From Cytobacillus praedii (GTDB lineage: Bacteria; Bacillota; Bacilli; Bacillales; Cytobacillaceae), in contig NZ_LMBX01000010.1 of NCBI RefSeq assembly GCF_001439605.1, forward strand, positions 1 through 64,000: 64,000 nucleotides of DNA, in the 5' to 3' direction. Shown here piece after piece: positions 35,444 through 45,167 of the stretch. The position numbers were made by a program, and so were the translations under genes. Position 1 is the stretch's first letter, and the number at the start of each line of letters is the position of its first letter. Below the pieces are notes generated by a model, which saw only the letters and a program-made list of their open reading frames with translations, was not told where the DNA came from and ran no database searches.

Positions 35444-35660
35444 AATATACATTTGGCAATTCATCAAATGAAGATGTCAAAGCTGGCGTAAGATAGGGAG
35501 TTCCATCCTGCCTTTCTTCTATAGTTACTCCGGTTATTATCCCATCTTCCACTTCTTTCATTGCTTTTCGGTAAGAAATTATTCTTCCCTCAGAAGTTTG
35601 AAAAGAAATGATTTCCCCTAGATAGTTGCGATGAACAGCGACTAACTGTTCTCCTAACAT
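35442..35660 (-). CDS. DUF3892 domain protein
   Basis: The 72-residue protein has the DUF3892 pattern: QLVAVHRNYLGEIISFQTSEGRIISYRKA (given in parts: QLVAVHRN, then GEIISFQT, then GRIISY). It is small, beta-rich and cytoplasmic; function unknown. The start is the ATG of MLGEQL with AAAGGGG eight or nine bases upstream, not the longer frame. It is convergent with mntR and shares its terminator. Confidence 0.75.
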   Translation of the reverse strand: MLGEQLVAVHRNYLGEIISFQTSEGRIISYRKAMKEVEDGIITGVTIEERQDGTPYLTPALTSSFDELPNVY

Positions 35661-35840
35661 ATAATCAGCCCCTTTCAAGTCATGTTTGAATTACTCGTCT
35701 ATTCAATCTACATATTCATTGTTGCACCATTTTCTTTTCTTTAATCAAAGGGAAATTTACTTTTCTTGGCGAAAATATAATAATCTGAAACTTTCTAAGC
35801 GAGTAAACGTATAAAAAGTGGGGGAAAAGCGAGGGATACA

Positions 35841-36524
35841 ATGAGCGATTTTAATTGGAGCAGGGAAGCAGAAAAACAATGGGATGAGCGTTCATCAGGA
35901 TGGAATTCAAAGAGTATGGAGATGTGGGAGTCAGGAAGCCGAAAGGGAATCATTCCGTTTTTCTCAAAGCATGTAGCGTCTATGGGAACGGTTTGTGACC
36001 TTGGCTGTGGAGATGGGTATGGATCATTAAAGCTAGCTGAGTTAGGTTATTTAGTAACTGGATTAGATGTTTCAGAGGAAATGATACATAAAGCGAGAGG
36101 AACAAATGAAGGGAATACGGCTCAATTTATTAAAGGCGATATTTCTAAACTGCCATTTGAGAATAATTCCTTTGATGCGGTATTAGCCATAAATTCTCTT
36201 GAATGGACAGAAGATCCGCTTAAAGTAATTAAGGAAATTAAGCGGGTTGTGAAACCTGGGGGATTTGCTTGTATTGGCATTCTTGGCCCTACGGCTGCAC
36301 CAAGAATAAATAGCTACCGGCGTCTATATAATGAAAAAGTCATTTGCAATACGATGATGCCATGGGAATTAGAGCAGCTTGCCGGAGAAAATGGCTGGGA
36401 AAAGGCTGATAGCCTAGGGGTATATAAACGAGGGACTGATCAAATGCCAATTGGATCATTGTCTACTGAACTAAGGCAAGCCCTCTCGTTCATGTGGGTT
36501 TCCATGCTAAGAAATAATAAATAA
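35841..36524 (+). CDS. Class I SAM-dependent methyltransferase
   Basis: The 227-residue protein has a Rossmann-type methyltransferase fold. Motif I is VCDLGCGDGYGS (about 51-62), motif II GLDVSEEM, and motif post-II KGDISKLPFENNSFDAVLAIN. The substrate is unknown: small-molecule and ubiquinone-type methyltransferases share these motifs. It precedes the AIM24 gene by 16 bases and is co-transcribed with it. Confidence 0.85.
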   Translation: MSDFNWSREAEKQWDERSSGWNSKSMEMWESGSRKGIIPFFSKHVASMGTVCDLGCGDGYGSLKLAELGYLVTGLDVSEEMIHKARGTNEGNTAQFIKGDISKLPFENNSFDAVLAINSLEWTEDPLKVIKEIKRVVKPGGFACIGILGPTAAPRINSYRRLYNEKVICNTMMPWELEQLAGENGWEKADSLGVYKRGTDQMPIGSLSTELRQALSFMWVSMLRNNK

Positions 36525-36540
36525 GAAGGGTTGGTATACG

Positions 36541-37233
36541 ATGAGTCGCTATTCAATTGAAGATTTTGTAAATCAAACACAACAGCAAGATAAAGGAGAA
36601 GGGTTATTTGAACTAGAATCTCCGAGAATTCTTGAAATCAATTTAACGAACCAAATATGGACAAAAGCAGGAGCCATGATTTCTTACCGCGGAAATATTA
36701 AATTTGAACGAGAAGGAATTCTCGAGCACGGCTTAGGAAAATTATTTAAAAAGGCACTAACGGGTGAAGGTACAGCATTAATGAAAGCTACAGGAAATGG
36801 GAAGCTTTATGTGGCAGACCAAGGGAAAAAAATATCCATTTTAAATTTACAGGGAGAGTCCATTTTTGTTAACGGCAATGATTTACTTGCTTTTGAACCA
36901 TCAATTAGTTGGGATATTAAATTAATGAGAAAGGTCGCTGGTATGCTTTCTGGGGGGTTATTTAACGTGCGTCTTGAGGGAAGAGGAATGATTGCCATTA
37001 CATCCCACTATGAACCACTTACCCTGCTAGTTACACCAGATAACCCTGTATTTACTGATCCGAATGCAACTGTCGCATGGTCGGGAAGTTTGCAGCCTGA
37101 ATTTGTGACCGATATTTCCTTTAAAACCTTCTTAGGCAGAGGAAGCGGTGAGTCTGTACAAATGAAATTCTCCGGGAATGGATTTGTTGTCGTTCAGCCA
37201 TTTGAAGAAGTATACTATTCCGAACAATCATAA
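36541..37233 (+). CDS. AIM24 family protein
   Basis: The 230-residue protein is beta-rich and belongs to the AIM24 (TIGR00266-like) family, with AGAMISYRGNIKFE near 44-57, KATGNGKLYVAD near 80, and the GGLFNVRLEGRG block near 139. Bacterial members are uncharacterised; the yeast namesake supports mitochondrial membrane organisation. AGAAGGGTTGG precedes the ATG. The paired methyltransferase gives no clear clue to function. Confidence 0.82.
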   Translation: MSRYSIEDFVNQTQQQDKGEGLFELESPRILEINLTNQIWTKAGAMISYRGNIKFEREGILEHGLGKLFKKALTGEGTALMKATGNGKLYVADQGKKISILNLQGESIFVNGNDLLAFEPSISWDIKLMRKVAGMLSGGLFNVRLEGRGMIAITSHYEPLTLLVTPDNPVFTDPNATVAWSGSLQPEFVTDISFKTFLGRGSGESVQMKFSGNGFVVVQPFEEVYYSEQS

Positions 37234-37340
37234 ATTGCCATACTCAGAATTCTGTTCTTTTTTAGTTTATGTCATTATAAAGTATAAACCTTATATCAGT
37301 AACCGTTTACTAAAGAAAACCCGGAATAATATAGTTATTG

Positions 37341-37374
37341 AATGGCTCATAGTCTACTATGAGCCATTTTTTGT
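37341..37374 (+). terminator. Terminator after the AIM24 gene
   Basis: A 12-base perfect stem AATGGCTCATAG/CTATGAGCCATT is followed by TTTTTTGTTTT. The remaining gene-free stretch to metA (37375-37603) shows no gene; a 60-base frame with long hydrophobic run crosses it but has no start signal. Confidence 0.88.
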
Positions 37375-37603
37375 TTTGAGTGGTGTCGTACTAGTAATGA
37401 GAATTTTCTCTGTGATCACCCTTGAACAGCTGTTTTTTTTAGTATTACCTGTCCGATTTATGTTATAAGTTGAACGATCCCAGTATTAAATAAAAACCCA
37501 CGAGAATTCTTATGTGAAAAGGCATGTGTCTAATTTAATTTTAAAAGTTAAATCTTTGTTGGGAACTGGTTTTATCAGTTTGTCTGGCTTCTTTTTTAAT
37601 AGA

Positions 37604-38509
37604 TTAATCCCATTCAAACGGCGTTTCTTGGTATACATAATAATTTAACCAATTCGAAAATAATAAATGGGCATGAGATCTCCACTTATTTGTAGGACTT
37701 TTCGAAGGATCATCATTCGGAAAATAATGCAGCGGAAGAATATTTAGCCCTTTTTCCAAATCCCGTCTATATTCTTCTGCTAGTGTGCTAGCGTCATATT
37801 CTAAATGGCCAGTGATCATAATTTGTTTGCCATTATTTGCACTCATAATAAATGGGCCTGCTTCTTCAGAAGAAGAAAGTAATTTAACAGTTGGATTTGC
37901 TTGCAGCTGCTCGATAAAAATATCTGTATTCCTTGAATGAGGTGCTAAATAAACATCATCAAACCCTCTTAATAGTTTTTCTGATTGGTCGTCAATATGA
38001 TGCCAGAAAACGCCTGTGCATTTTTGGGGAAGCTCATATTTCGTAATGTTGAAGTGATGATACAGCGCTGCTTGTGCCCCCCAGCAAATGTGGAGGGTAG
38101 AAGTTACATTGTCTTTCGTCCAATCCATAATATTGGTAAGCTCTTTCCAATAATCTACTTCTTCAAAAGCAAGCAGTTCGATCGGTGCTCCAGTGATGAT
38201 CATTCCGTCAAATTTCCGATGCTTAATCTCAGCAAAGGTTGTGTAGAATTGATCTAAGTGCAATGAGCTTGTATTTTTCGATTCATGTGAAGCCGTTTTT
38301 AGAAATGAGATATTGACTTGCAGTGGAGTGTTTCCTAGCAGTCTTAAAAGGTGTGCCTCAGTTTTCTCCTTCTCCGGCATTAAATTTAATATTAGGATAT
38401 TCAGCGGGCGAATATCTTGTGTTATTGCACGATCCTCGTCCATGACAAATATATTTTCTTTTTCTAATATTTCTCTCGCAGGAAGCAGCTTCGGAATCTT
38501 AATTGGCAA
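37604..38509 (-). CDS. metA: Homoserine O-acetyltransferase
   Basis: The 301-residue cytoplasmic enzyme acylates homoserine, the first committed step of methionine synthesis. The catalytic Cys is in HICWGAQAA; the Glu/His dyad lies in HHID and HLEYD. The residue after ITGAPI is Glu, the position that in this family favours acetyl-CoA, where succinyl-CoA users such as E. coli have Gly. The start is TTG with AGGGG eight bases upstream; the longer frame begins at TTG before the ribosome binding site. No S-box leader is seen upstream, unlike many Bacillus methionine genes. Confidence 0.93.
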   Translation of the reverse strand: MPIKIPKLLPAREILEKENIFVMDEDRAITQDIRPLNILILNLMPEKEKTEAHLLRLLGNTPLQVNISFLKTASHESKNTSSLHLDQFYTTFAEIKHRKFDGMIITGAPIELLAFEEVDYWKELTNIMDWTKDNVTSTLHICWGAQAALYHHFNITKYELPQKCTGVFWHHIDDQSEKLLRGFDDVYLAPHSRNTDIFIEQLQANPTVKLLSSSEEAGPFIMSANNGKQIMITGHLEYDASTLAEEYRRDLEKGLNILPLHYFPNDDPSKSPTNKWRSHAHLLFSNWLNYYVYQETPFEWD

Positions 38510-38682
38510 TTCATCATCCCCTTTTTGAAAATTCAATTAAATTTATTATAATGACGATTAATCCTTGCCGCAATCATATGTTTAAAAAATCACAAAATTG
38601 ACTATCTACTAATATGTCATGGGATGGTACAATGTAGTAGTAGGAAAACGTTTTCAATAATTGAATGCTTAGGGGGATATTT

Positions 38683-40371
38683 ATGAACGTCAAACCTGTT
38701 GTCAAATCAGACATTGAAATCGCTCAACAATCATTTATGAAACCAATTACAGAGGTCGCAGAATCCATCGGCCTTCATGAGGATGACCTCGAATTATTTG
38801 GAAAATATAAAGCGAAATTATCAACAGATGCATTGAAAAAGCTCGATGCTAAGAAGAGCGGGAAAATTATCCTTGTTACTTCGATCAATCCAACACCAGC
38901 TGGAGAAGGTAAATCAACGGTGACTGTTGGCTTAGGAGATGCCTTTACGAAAATCGGCAAGAAGGCAATTATTGCCATGCGTGAACCATCACTTGGACCA
39001 ACTATGGGCGTGAAAGGTGGTGCAACTGGCGGAGGATTTTCGCAAGTTCTGCCAATGGAGGATATAAATTTACACTTCACAGGAGACCTTCATGCGATAA
39101 CGACGGCCAATAATGCATTAGCAGCTTTTATTGATAATCACCTTCAGCAAGGGAACGAGTTGGGCATTGACCAGCGCCGCATTGTTTGGAAGCGCGCACT
39201 TGATATGAACGACCGTGCTTTAAGAAAAGTAGTGATCGGTTTAGGCGGACCAATGCAGGGTGTTCCTCGTGAAGACGGGTTCGATATTACGGTAGCTTCC
39301 GAAATTATGGCCGTATTATGTTTATCAACTGATCTTCAAGATTTGAAAAAGCGTCTAGGCCAAATGGTCATTGCCTATAACTATAATAAGCAGCCTGTTA
39401 CAGTAGAAGATCTAGGTGTTCAAGGGGCATTAACAATGCTGTTGAAAGAGGCGGTTAAACCGAACTTAGTACAAACCATTGAACACACGCCTGCGTTCAT
39501 TCACGGCGGTCCTTTTGCCAATATTGCTCATGGGTGCAATAGTGTTATCGCGACAAAAACAGCTTCAAAGCTTGCTGATTTTGTTGTAACTGAGGGAGGC
39601 TTCGGTGCTGATTTAGGAGCGGAAAAGTTCCTTCATATAAAAGCTAGAAGTGCAGGAATTAAACCAGAAGCTGTTGTCATCGTTGCAACGATTCGTGCAT
39701 TAAAAATGCATGGCGGCATGCCGAAAACCGACCTTGGACGTGAAGATGTACAAGCTCTTACGATAGGATTTGCTAACTTAAAGAAACATATTGAAACAAT
39801 TGAAAGCTTCGGCTTGCCATATGTCGTTGCAGTTAATAAATTCATTACAGATACGGACCAAGAAGTTCGCACATTAATCGATCTTTGTGATCAAGGCAAT
39901 ATTCCTGTATCCTTAACTGAAGTTTGGGAAAAAGGCGGGGAAGGCGGAGTAGATCTAGCAAACAAGCTTCTCGAAGTCATCGATAAGAAAGAATCCAACT
40001 TCCAGCCATTGTACGACTTATCCGAGTCACTTGAAAATAAAATTCTAACGATCGCCCAAAAGGTTTATGGTGCAGAAAAAGTAGAATTCTCATCAAAAGC
40101 AAAAAAACAGCTCAAGGATTTTGATAGCTTTGGCTGGAGCCACTTACCAATTTGTATGGCAAAAACGCAGTATTCGTTATCTGATGATCCAATGAAACTT
40201 GGCCGGCCAACAGGGTTTACCATTACTATTCGTGAATTTAAACCATCCATTGGTGCCGGATTTATCGTTGCTCTAACAGGCGATGTGATGACGATGCCGG
40301 GATTGCCTAAATTACCTGCTGCATTAAGGATGGATGTGGATGAAAATGGCAATGCAATTGGATTATTTTAA
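38683..40371 (+). CDS. fhs: Formate-tetrahydrofolate ligase
   Basis: The 562-residue enzyme joins formate to tetrahydrofolate using ATP, yielding 10-formyl-THF for purine synthesis and one-carbon metabolism. The P-loop TPAGEGKST lies at about 70-78. Other family blocks are [14 protein letters not shown] (about 105-118), [10 protein letters not shown] and [20 protein letters not shown] near the C terminus. AGGGGGA before the ATG decides the start; six codons of longer frame are dropped. B. subtilis lacks fhs, so this is a difference from that genome. Confidence 0.95.
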   Translation: MNVKPVVKSDIEIAQQSFMKPITEVAESIGLHEDDLELFGKYKAKLSTDALKKLDAKKSGKIILVTSINPTPAGEGKSTVTVGLGDAFTKIGKKAIIAMREPSLGPTMGVKGGATGGGFSQVLPMEDINLHFTGDLHAITTANNALAAFIDNHLQQGNELGIDQRRIVWKRALDMNDRALRKVVIGLGGPMQGVPREDGFDITVASEIMAVLCLSTDLQDLKKRLGQMVIAYNYNKQPVTVEDLGVQGALTMLLKEAVKPNLVQTIEHTPAFIHGGPFANIAHGCNSVIATKTASKLADFVVTEGGFGADLGAEKFLHIKARSAGIKPEAVVIVATIRALKMHGGMPKTDLGREDVQALTIGFANLKKHIETIESFGLPYVVAVNKFITDTDQEVRTLIDLCDQGNIPVSLTEVWEKGGEGGVDLANKLLEVIDKKESNFQPLYDLSESLENKILTIAQKVYGAEKVEFSSKAKKQLKDFDSFGWSHLPICMAKTQYSLSDDPMKLGRPTGFTITIREFKPSIGAGFIVALTGDVMTMPGLPKLPAALRMDVDENGNAIGLF

Positions 40372-40384
40372 TAGGTTTTCTTGA

Positions 40385-40906
40385 ATGTTTGATCCAACTG
40401 CATTTGAAAATATGAAAGTCGTTGTTGATGGCGCGATTTATGATGAGGATTTATCAGGTGAAATTACAATTATTGATCGAAATGATTTTTTGAACACAGC
40501 AAAGCTTTCTAGGAAATATGAAATTTCATTTATTTCAAAAGCGGACAACAGTGTGGTGTGCACATTTACTATGGAGGCTGGATTAGAGAATTTGGCCGCC
40601 GAGCTTTTGCCATCTGCTCATTCGGAGCTTCTTTCAGGGTGCCAATTGTTTGTGAAGTTTTCTTTTTTGCATCCGAATGAACGCTCATACTTTCAAGCGA
40701 TTGAAAGATGCCTTAAAGAAATATGGGGTTCGGAAAGGACAATCAGCCAATCAGCCTGCTTCGATCCTTTTGATGAGGGGAATAGGGTAAAGAATGAGAC
40801 AATCATTTTCTTTAACCGCTTAGTTTACGAGGATCAATTGGATGATATCCTAGCAATGGTTAAATACATGGTTGTTAGTATGGAAAGATTGAAGACGATA
40901 GTATAA
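40385..40906 (+). CDS. Conserved hypothetical protein downstream of fhs
   Basis: The 173-residue acidic protein has no signal peptide, membrane helix or recognised motif. It starts 14 bases after fhs without a strong ribosome binding site, so it may be translated by coupling. A strong terminator follows. I do not recognise the family. The stretch CFDPFDEGNRVKNETIIFFN near residue 120 might help a search. Confidence 0.65.
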   Translation: MFDPTAFENMKVVVDGAIYDEDLSGEITIIDRNDFLNTAKLSRKYEISFISKADNSVVCTFTMEAGLENLAAELLPSAHSELLSGCQLFVKFSFLHPNERSYFQAIERCLKEIWGSERTISQSACFDPFDEGNRVKNETIIFFNRLVYEDQLDDILAMVKYMVVSMERLKTIV

Positions 40907-40914
40907 TTACCACG

Positions 40915-40953
40915 AAAGCTCTGCCTAAGTACGATCAGGCAGAGCTTTTTTTA
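40915..40953 (+). terminator. Terminator of the fhs transcript
   Basis: AAGCTCTGCCT pairs perfectly with AGGCAGAGCTT around a ten-base loop and is followed by TTTTTTAT. Confidence 0.9.
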
Positions 40954-40985
40954 TTTGAATTAGCGAAAGAAGATTCAAAATTATC

Positions 40986-41014
40986 TTTACATTCTACCGG
41001 TCAGCTTTTACGAT
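40986..41014 (+). promoter_or_regulatory. Probable promoter of the acetyltransferase-fusion operon
   Basis: TTTACA and TACGAT lie 17 bases apart, about 50 bases upstream of the short leader ORF. Confidence 0.45.
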
Positions 41015-41062
41015 ATAGAAGAATGTGGAAAACATTCAAATAAATTAAAGGAGGAGCAGGAA

Positions 41063-41122
41063 ATGGGCATTGTAAAGACACAGGGTGAGGGAATCGATAG
41101 GAAAAGGAAAGTAGTAACCTAG
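41063..41122 (+). CDS. Possible 19-residue leader peptide
   Basis: An ATG follows AAAGGAGGA with good spacing and opens a 19-codon frame (MGIVKTQGEGIDRKRKVVT) that ends 18 bases before the large fusion gene. The ribosome binding site is stronger than that of most genes in the window. The peptide is basic and does not resemble classical amino-acid leader peptides. It could be a short regulatory uORF, a small peptide, or a truncated remnant. Confidence 0.45.
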   Translation: MGIVKTQGEGIDRKRKVVT

Positions 41123-41140
41123 TTAGGGAGGAACAAAAAG

Positions 41141-44100
41141 ATGAGCCAAATGACGAATACAATCATCATCGACGAATACCGCGAGGAATATGCGCTTGCA
41201 ATTGCAAAAATGTGGAACCTTAGCCGTGACAGCTGGGGCGGGGATACTAGAGTTCATACGGAGGAATCGGTAAAAACAAAGGAAGCGAATGCAGGGAATA
41301 TTGCGCTATATTTAGCTATTGATGGGGAAGAAGTTGTGGGCTATTGCAGCTTGTCTGAATATAAGGAGGATGTAGACTCCTTGTATATCCCGCTGCTTAA
41401 TGTCAGACCTGATTATCATGGCAAGAAGATCGGTAAAATGCTTGTTATGAAGGCAGTTGAAAAAACAATTGAGCTCGGATGGCCAAGGGTTGATCTTTAC
41501 ACATGGCCAGGTAATGTAAAAGCTGTCCCTCTGTATAAGAAATGCGGATTTTTCTGGGAGGATCGAGATGATACAACTCATTTAATGAACTTTATTCCTG
41601 CGGTCATCAATACACCCCTATTAAAGCCAATTTTTGAAAAAGTAGATTGGTATGATGCAAGTATAAGAGAAATAGAAGTTAAACCGGACGGATTAAAGGA
41701 AAATGGCTTTACCTATTACCAATATGAATGGAAAGATCAGCAGACGAATGCATGTGTTAGGTTTGAACGAAGCGGGAGGGGCATTAGTTTCATTGAAACA
41801 GATGATTATCTTCTTGAACTAAAAATGGCTGACCATGAAGTAATCGAAGAAATGCCACAAAAAGTTGAATTGATATTTGTAAATAAAACGGCTAATCCAG
41901 TCCTGTTAAAAGTGGACGGGAATGATCATGAGCGTACGGAGTCTGCTTTTAAGGATGAAATAATAGTAGAGAAGCGTGCAGTGCTCTCAGATCAAGTGAT
42001 TTTTAAAGCAGGAGAAGAACCAAGTGAGTGGAATACACACCCGTTTTTCTCTGTAAATGTATCAATTAACGGAGAAGAATGTGAATTAAGGCTTGGAGTG
42101 AAACCAAAACCGCCAGCCAAGCTAACCGCAAAAATTGAGGGGAATTTAAGCTTCTTAGGCGAAAAAAAAGTGATAGAACTAGAGGTAGAAAATAGTGTAA
42201 AGGAAGAGGCTGTTTTTGATCTAGTTTTTTCTTCTGATGAACATGTTGAATTAGATAGGAGCACTTTTTCTGTTTCTTTAAAAAAGAACGAGAGGAAGCT
42301 TGTGGCCATTCCGTTTGTTGTGAAGAAATTTGGTTATTACCAGCCTCATATTGCGATCACAGCAAAAATTGAGAATGGGTCAGAGCATACCTTCGAAAAT
42401 AACTTAGTTGGAATAGCTCTAAAAGGCTTTGGTGAAAAATTCGGCGGGGAAACGAAAGATTTCTGGCATATATATAATGGCAGTTACCAAGTGAATATAC
42501 GAAAACGGGATTATTTAATAACAGCTGGAAGAAATCAACAAATTAATCAGCCATTTGCATTTTTTGTGCCAAAACTCGGTAAGCCCTATTCAACAGAATT
42601 ATCCAAGAAAAAGCCGGCAGCAGTGGATTGGTATTTCAATGACACAGAGATGATTTTTAAAATGGTCTTTCACTCTGCTGAAATTGCAGGAGTCACTCTT
42701 ACTCTCTATACAGCACTCTATGGGGATGGAATTGTGAAGAAGTGGGCTGAGGTTGAGAATGACAGCAAAGAAACAATACAGCAGCTTTACTTTAATCAAT
42801 CACTCTATCACGAGAAAAGTCATGTGTATTTCCCGCTTGAAAAAGATGTTATAGAGTTCTCCGAAATAAAAGCTGTCGACTTTGGCGATATTCATTCTCA
42901 TCATTTAACTGGGAACTGGTATTTTACAAAGGATCATGGAGAACCGATTGGTTTATGCTGGCCAACAGAATGTAAGGCGAATTTAGAAGGATGGCAATTT
43001 TATTTAGAATATGAACTTGGGGCCATACAGCCAAAAGAGTGTAAACGACTAGAACCATGTTATTTATCTATTGGTGCGTTTCGAACATGGCAGGAGCAAA
43101 TGGCCTTTGCAAATAAAGTATCGAATGTGGTGCTTTCCCAATCTATTAGTGAAAAAGCATTAAAATTAGAGAATAATAATCCAGTTGTGTACACAGATCA
43201 GCTAGCTTTAGAACTTCAGACCTCCCGTACGAGTTTCATTAACGGTCCTATTGAGCTGTTCATAAATGGCGAATCGAAACTATCTGCGCAAATTTCATCA
43301 GCGGAGGAGAGAACAAAATTTCAAGCTTCGATCTCGGTAATTGATGCACAGCCGATCTCGATCATAACGGGGAGCATTCAAAGTGATAGTACAACTACAA
43401 GCTTAAATCAATTAATGATTGTTCCAAAAGGGAAAGTGGAAGCCTTTACTGAAGCAGGACAAGGAATCACATCCTATGTTTTAGATAATGGCATCATTCG
43501 TATCAAAGCGGCACCGGAATTTTATCCAGGTTTATATTCTCTTATCTATCATGAGAATGAATGGTTTGATACTTCCTTTCCTGAGAAAGTTGCAAAAGGA
43601 TGGTGGAATCCTTGGGCAGGCGGAATGAAAACATCCCCTGCACAGCTAAATACGTTTTCTTTAATGAAAGAGTGCACAACAGCTGAATTTATGGATATTG
43701 AAGATAAGCATGGGAATCAGTGGAGTAGTATTGCCCTGCACACGAAAATAGGAAATCATCCAATCTGGAAGGGACTCCAGTATACACAGTTTTTTGCCCT
43801 CCTTCCTGGTGTGCCAGTTCTTGCCTACTTTGTTAAAATTGTTGATTCTGGCGGTAAGTCATTGCTATCAGAGATATTGGAAACGGACCTTTTTCTAACT
43901 GGAGATTCCTTAAAAGACCTAACAGCCATTTCCCAGTTCAGCGACAAAAAAATAAATGCAGGAATAGAAGAACAGGGTTTGAATTTGAAAAATGTCAGCT
44001 ACATCAACTCAGAGAACAGAAAAGAAAAACTTTATCATATTGAAGGAGAAGAAAATGTGATCTTTGAGGGATACATGAATAAAGAGGCGTTCGAAGTTAT

Positions 44101-44206
44101 CCTCCTCCAAGAAATAAAGAATACAACAAAGCCGGGTTTTATTTTATTTGATCAAAGGGAGATTTCGAAAACAATTCTCGAAAGTCTTCGGGGGATCGTA
44201 TTTTAA
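41141..44206 (+). CDS. GNAT acetyltransferase fused to a large beta-rich region
   Basis: The 1021-residue protein begins with a GNAT domain (about 5-155): V-x-x-x-x-H/G-K-K-I-G-K-M-L acetyl-CoA loop (RPDYHGKKIGKMLV) and the closing CGFFWEDRDD strand. A further ~860 residues follow that have no membrane helices and are rich in beta strands, with segments resembling immunoglobulin-like modules (about 280-440) and a galactose-mutarotase or glycosidase-type beta sandwich (about 470-760 and 800-1000). No signal peptide is seen, so it is probably cytoplasmic. An amidohydrolase gene follows ten bases later. I do not recognise the whole architecture. AGGGAGGAAC precedes the ATG. Confidence 0.75.
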   Translation: MSQMTNTIIIDEYREEYALAIAKMWNLSRDSWGGDTRVHTEESVKTKEANAGNIALYLAIDGEEVVGYCSLSEYKEDVDSLYIPLLNVRPDYHGKKIGKMLVMKAVEKTIELGWPRVDLYTWPGNVKAVPLYKKCGFFWEDRDDTTHLMNFIPAVINTPLLKPIFEKVDWYDASIREIEVKPDGLKENGFTYYQYEWKDQQTNACVRFERSGRGISFIETDDYLLELKMADHEVIEEMPQKVELIFVNKTANPVLLKVDGNDHERTESAFKDEIIVEKRAVLSDQVIFKAGEEPSEWNTHPFFSVNVSINGEECELRLGVKPKPPAKLTAKIEGNLSFLGEKKVIELEVENSVKEEAVFDLVFSSDEHVELDRSTFSVSLKKNERKLVAIPFVVKKFGYYQPHIAITAKIENGSEHTFENNLVGIALKGFGEKFGGETKDFWHIYNGSYQVNIRKRDYLITAGRNQQINQPFAFFVPKLGKPYSTELSKKKPAAVDWYFNDTEMIFKMVFHSAEIAGVTLTLYTALYGDGIVKKWAEVENDSKETIQQLYFNQSLYHEKSHVYFPLEKDVIEFSEIKAVDFGDIHSHHLTGNWYFTKDHGEPIGLCWPTECKANLEGWQFYLEYELGAIQPKECKRLEPCYLSIGAFRTWQEQMAFANKVSNVVLSQSISEKALKLENNNPVVYTDQLALELQTSRTSFINGPIELFINGESKLSAQISSAEERTKFQASISVIDAQPISIITGSIQSDSTTTSLNQLMIVPKGKVEAFTEAGQGITSYVLDNGIIRIKAAPEFYPGLYSLIYHENEWFDTSFPEKVAKGWWNPWAGGMKTSPAQLNTFSLMKECTTAEFMDIEDKHGNQWSSIALHTKIGNHPIWKGLQYTQFFALLPGVPVLAYFVKIVDSGGKSLLSEILETDLFLTGDSLKDLTAISQFSDKKINAGIEEQGLNLKNVSYINSENRKEKLYHIEGEENVIFEGYMNKEAFEVILLQEIKNTTKPGFILFDQREISKTILESLRGIVF

Positions 44207-44216
44207 AGGAGAAAAT

Positions 44217-45071
44217 ATGAAGATTATTGATGCACATGTCCATTTCTCAAACATCCAATCCTTTCATCAAACTGCTAAAGAGCTTTCTTTTGTCGATTAT
44301 TCTTTTGAGGGATTTGTTAAGGAATATAATGAGGCAAATGTCGCTTTAAGTATAGCGATGGGGGTTACGGAAACAAATGGAATGGGGTTTCCTGACTATG
44401 ATGCAGCAACACCGATGGGGATTGATCTGGCTAGCATAATTCCAGAAAAAATGGTTTATTGTCCAGGGATCAATCCCTATGATGTAAATGAACAGACACT
44501 TGAAAAGCTAGAGCTTGAAATTCAAAATCCGCGGGCTGTTGGGATTAAAATATATTTAGGCTATTACCCTTTTTATGCGTATGATCAAGTGTATGAACCT
44601 ATTTATGCATTGGCACAACAGTATCAGCTGCCAGTTGTGTTTCACACAGGGGATACGTATTCAGAGAGAGGCCTGTTAAAATATGCACATCCATTAACGA
44701 TTGATGAGGTGGCAGTAACGCATCGCAATGTTAATTTTATGATGGCTCATTTTGGTGATCCGTGGACACTGACAGGAGCTGAGCTCATATATAAAAACTC
44801 CAATGTGTATGCAGACCTTTCGGGATTAATCGTAGGAACAGAAAATGAATTGAAAAAACATAGTGAAAGCAGGTTTTTAGACCATTTAAGGCACGCACTT
44901 GTCTTTTCTGATTCATATGATAAGCTGTTGTTCGGTACTGATTGGCCACTTGCCCCAATTGGACCATACATTAAATTTATTAAAGATTTAATCCCTGAAG
45001 AGTATCATGAGGATGTCTTTTATAATACTGCGTTAAAGGTATTCCCAAAGATTAAGACGTTTTTATCATAA
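44217..45071 (+). CDS. Amidohydrolase family protein (ACMSD-like TIM barrel)
   Basis: The 284-residue protein has the metal-dependent hydrolase signature DAHVHF at 5-10, a His at about 140 (VVFHTGD), another near 175 (MMAHFGDPW) and Asp in LFGTDWPLAP near 242, fitting the amidohydrolase-2 group of decarboxylases and lactonases. It lies ten bases after the GNAT-fusion gene with AAAGGAG before the ATG, so the two probably act in one pathway, perhaps on a modified sugar or amino sugar. The longer frame overlaps the preceding gene and is rejected. Confidence 0.82.
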   Translation: MKIIDAHVHFSNIQSFHQTAKELSFVDYSFEGFVKEYNEANVALSIAMGVTETNGMGFPDYDAATPMGIDLASIIPEKMVYCPGINPYDVNEQTLEKLELEIQNPRAVGIKIYLGYYPFYAYDQVYEPIYALAQQYQLPVVFHTGDTYSERGLLKYAHPLTIDEVAVTHRNVNFMMAHFGDPWTLTGAELIYKNSNVYADLSGLIVGTENELKKHSESRFLDHLRHALVFSDSYDKLLFGTDWPLAPIGPYIKFIKDLIPEEYHEDVFYNTALKVFPKIKTFLS

Positions 45072-45081
45072 GCAATATTTG

Positions 45082-45120
45082 CTGGAGACTGGCATTTTTT
45101 CGTCAGTCTCCAGATATTTT
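45082..45120 (+). terminator. Terminator of the GNAT-fusion/amidohydrolase operon
   Basis: A ten-base perfect stem CTGGAGACTG/CAGTCTCCAG is followed by ATATTTTG. Confidence 0.7.
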
Positions 45121-45167
45121 GAACAGCTGTTCATACATAATAATTAAACAGAAAAGGGGTTAAGATT

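Noticed and set aside
37178-37468. 96-codon frame after the AIM24 gene
   Set aside because: It overlaps the AIM24 3' end and a strong terminator, and has no start signal.
38510-38682. S-box riboswitch between metA and fhs
   Set aside because: The expected S-box core sequences and terminator are absent.
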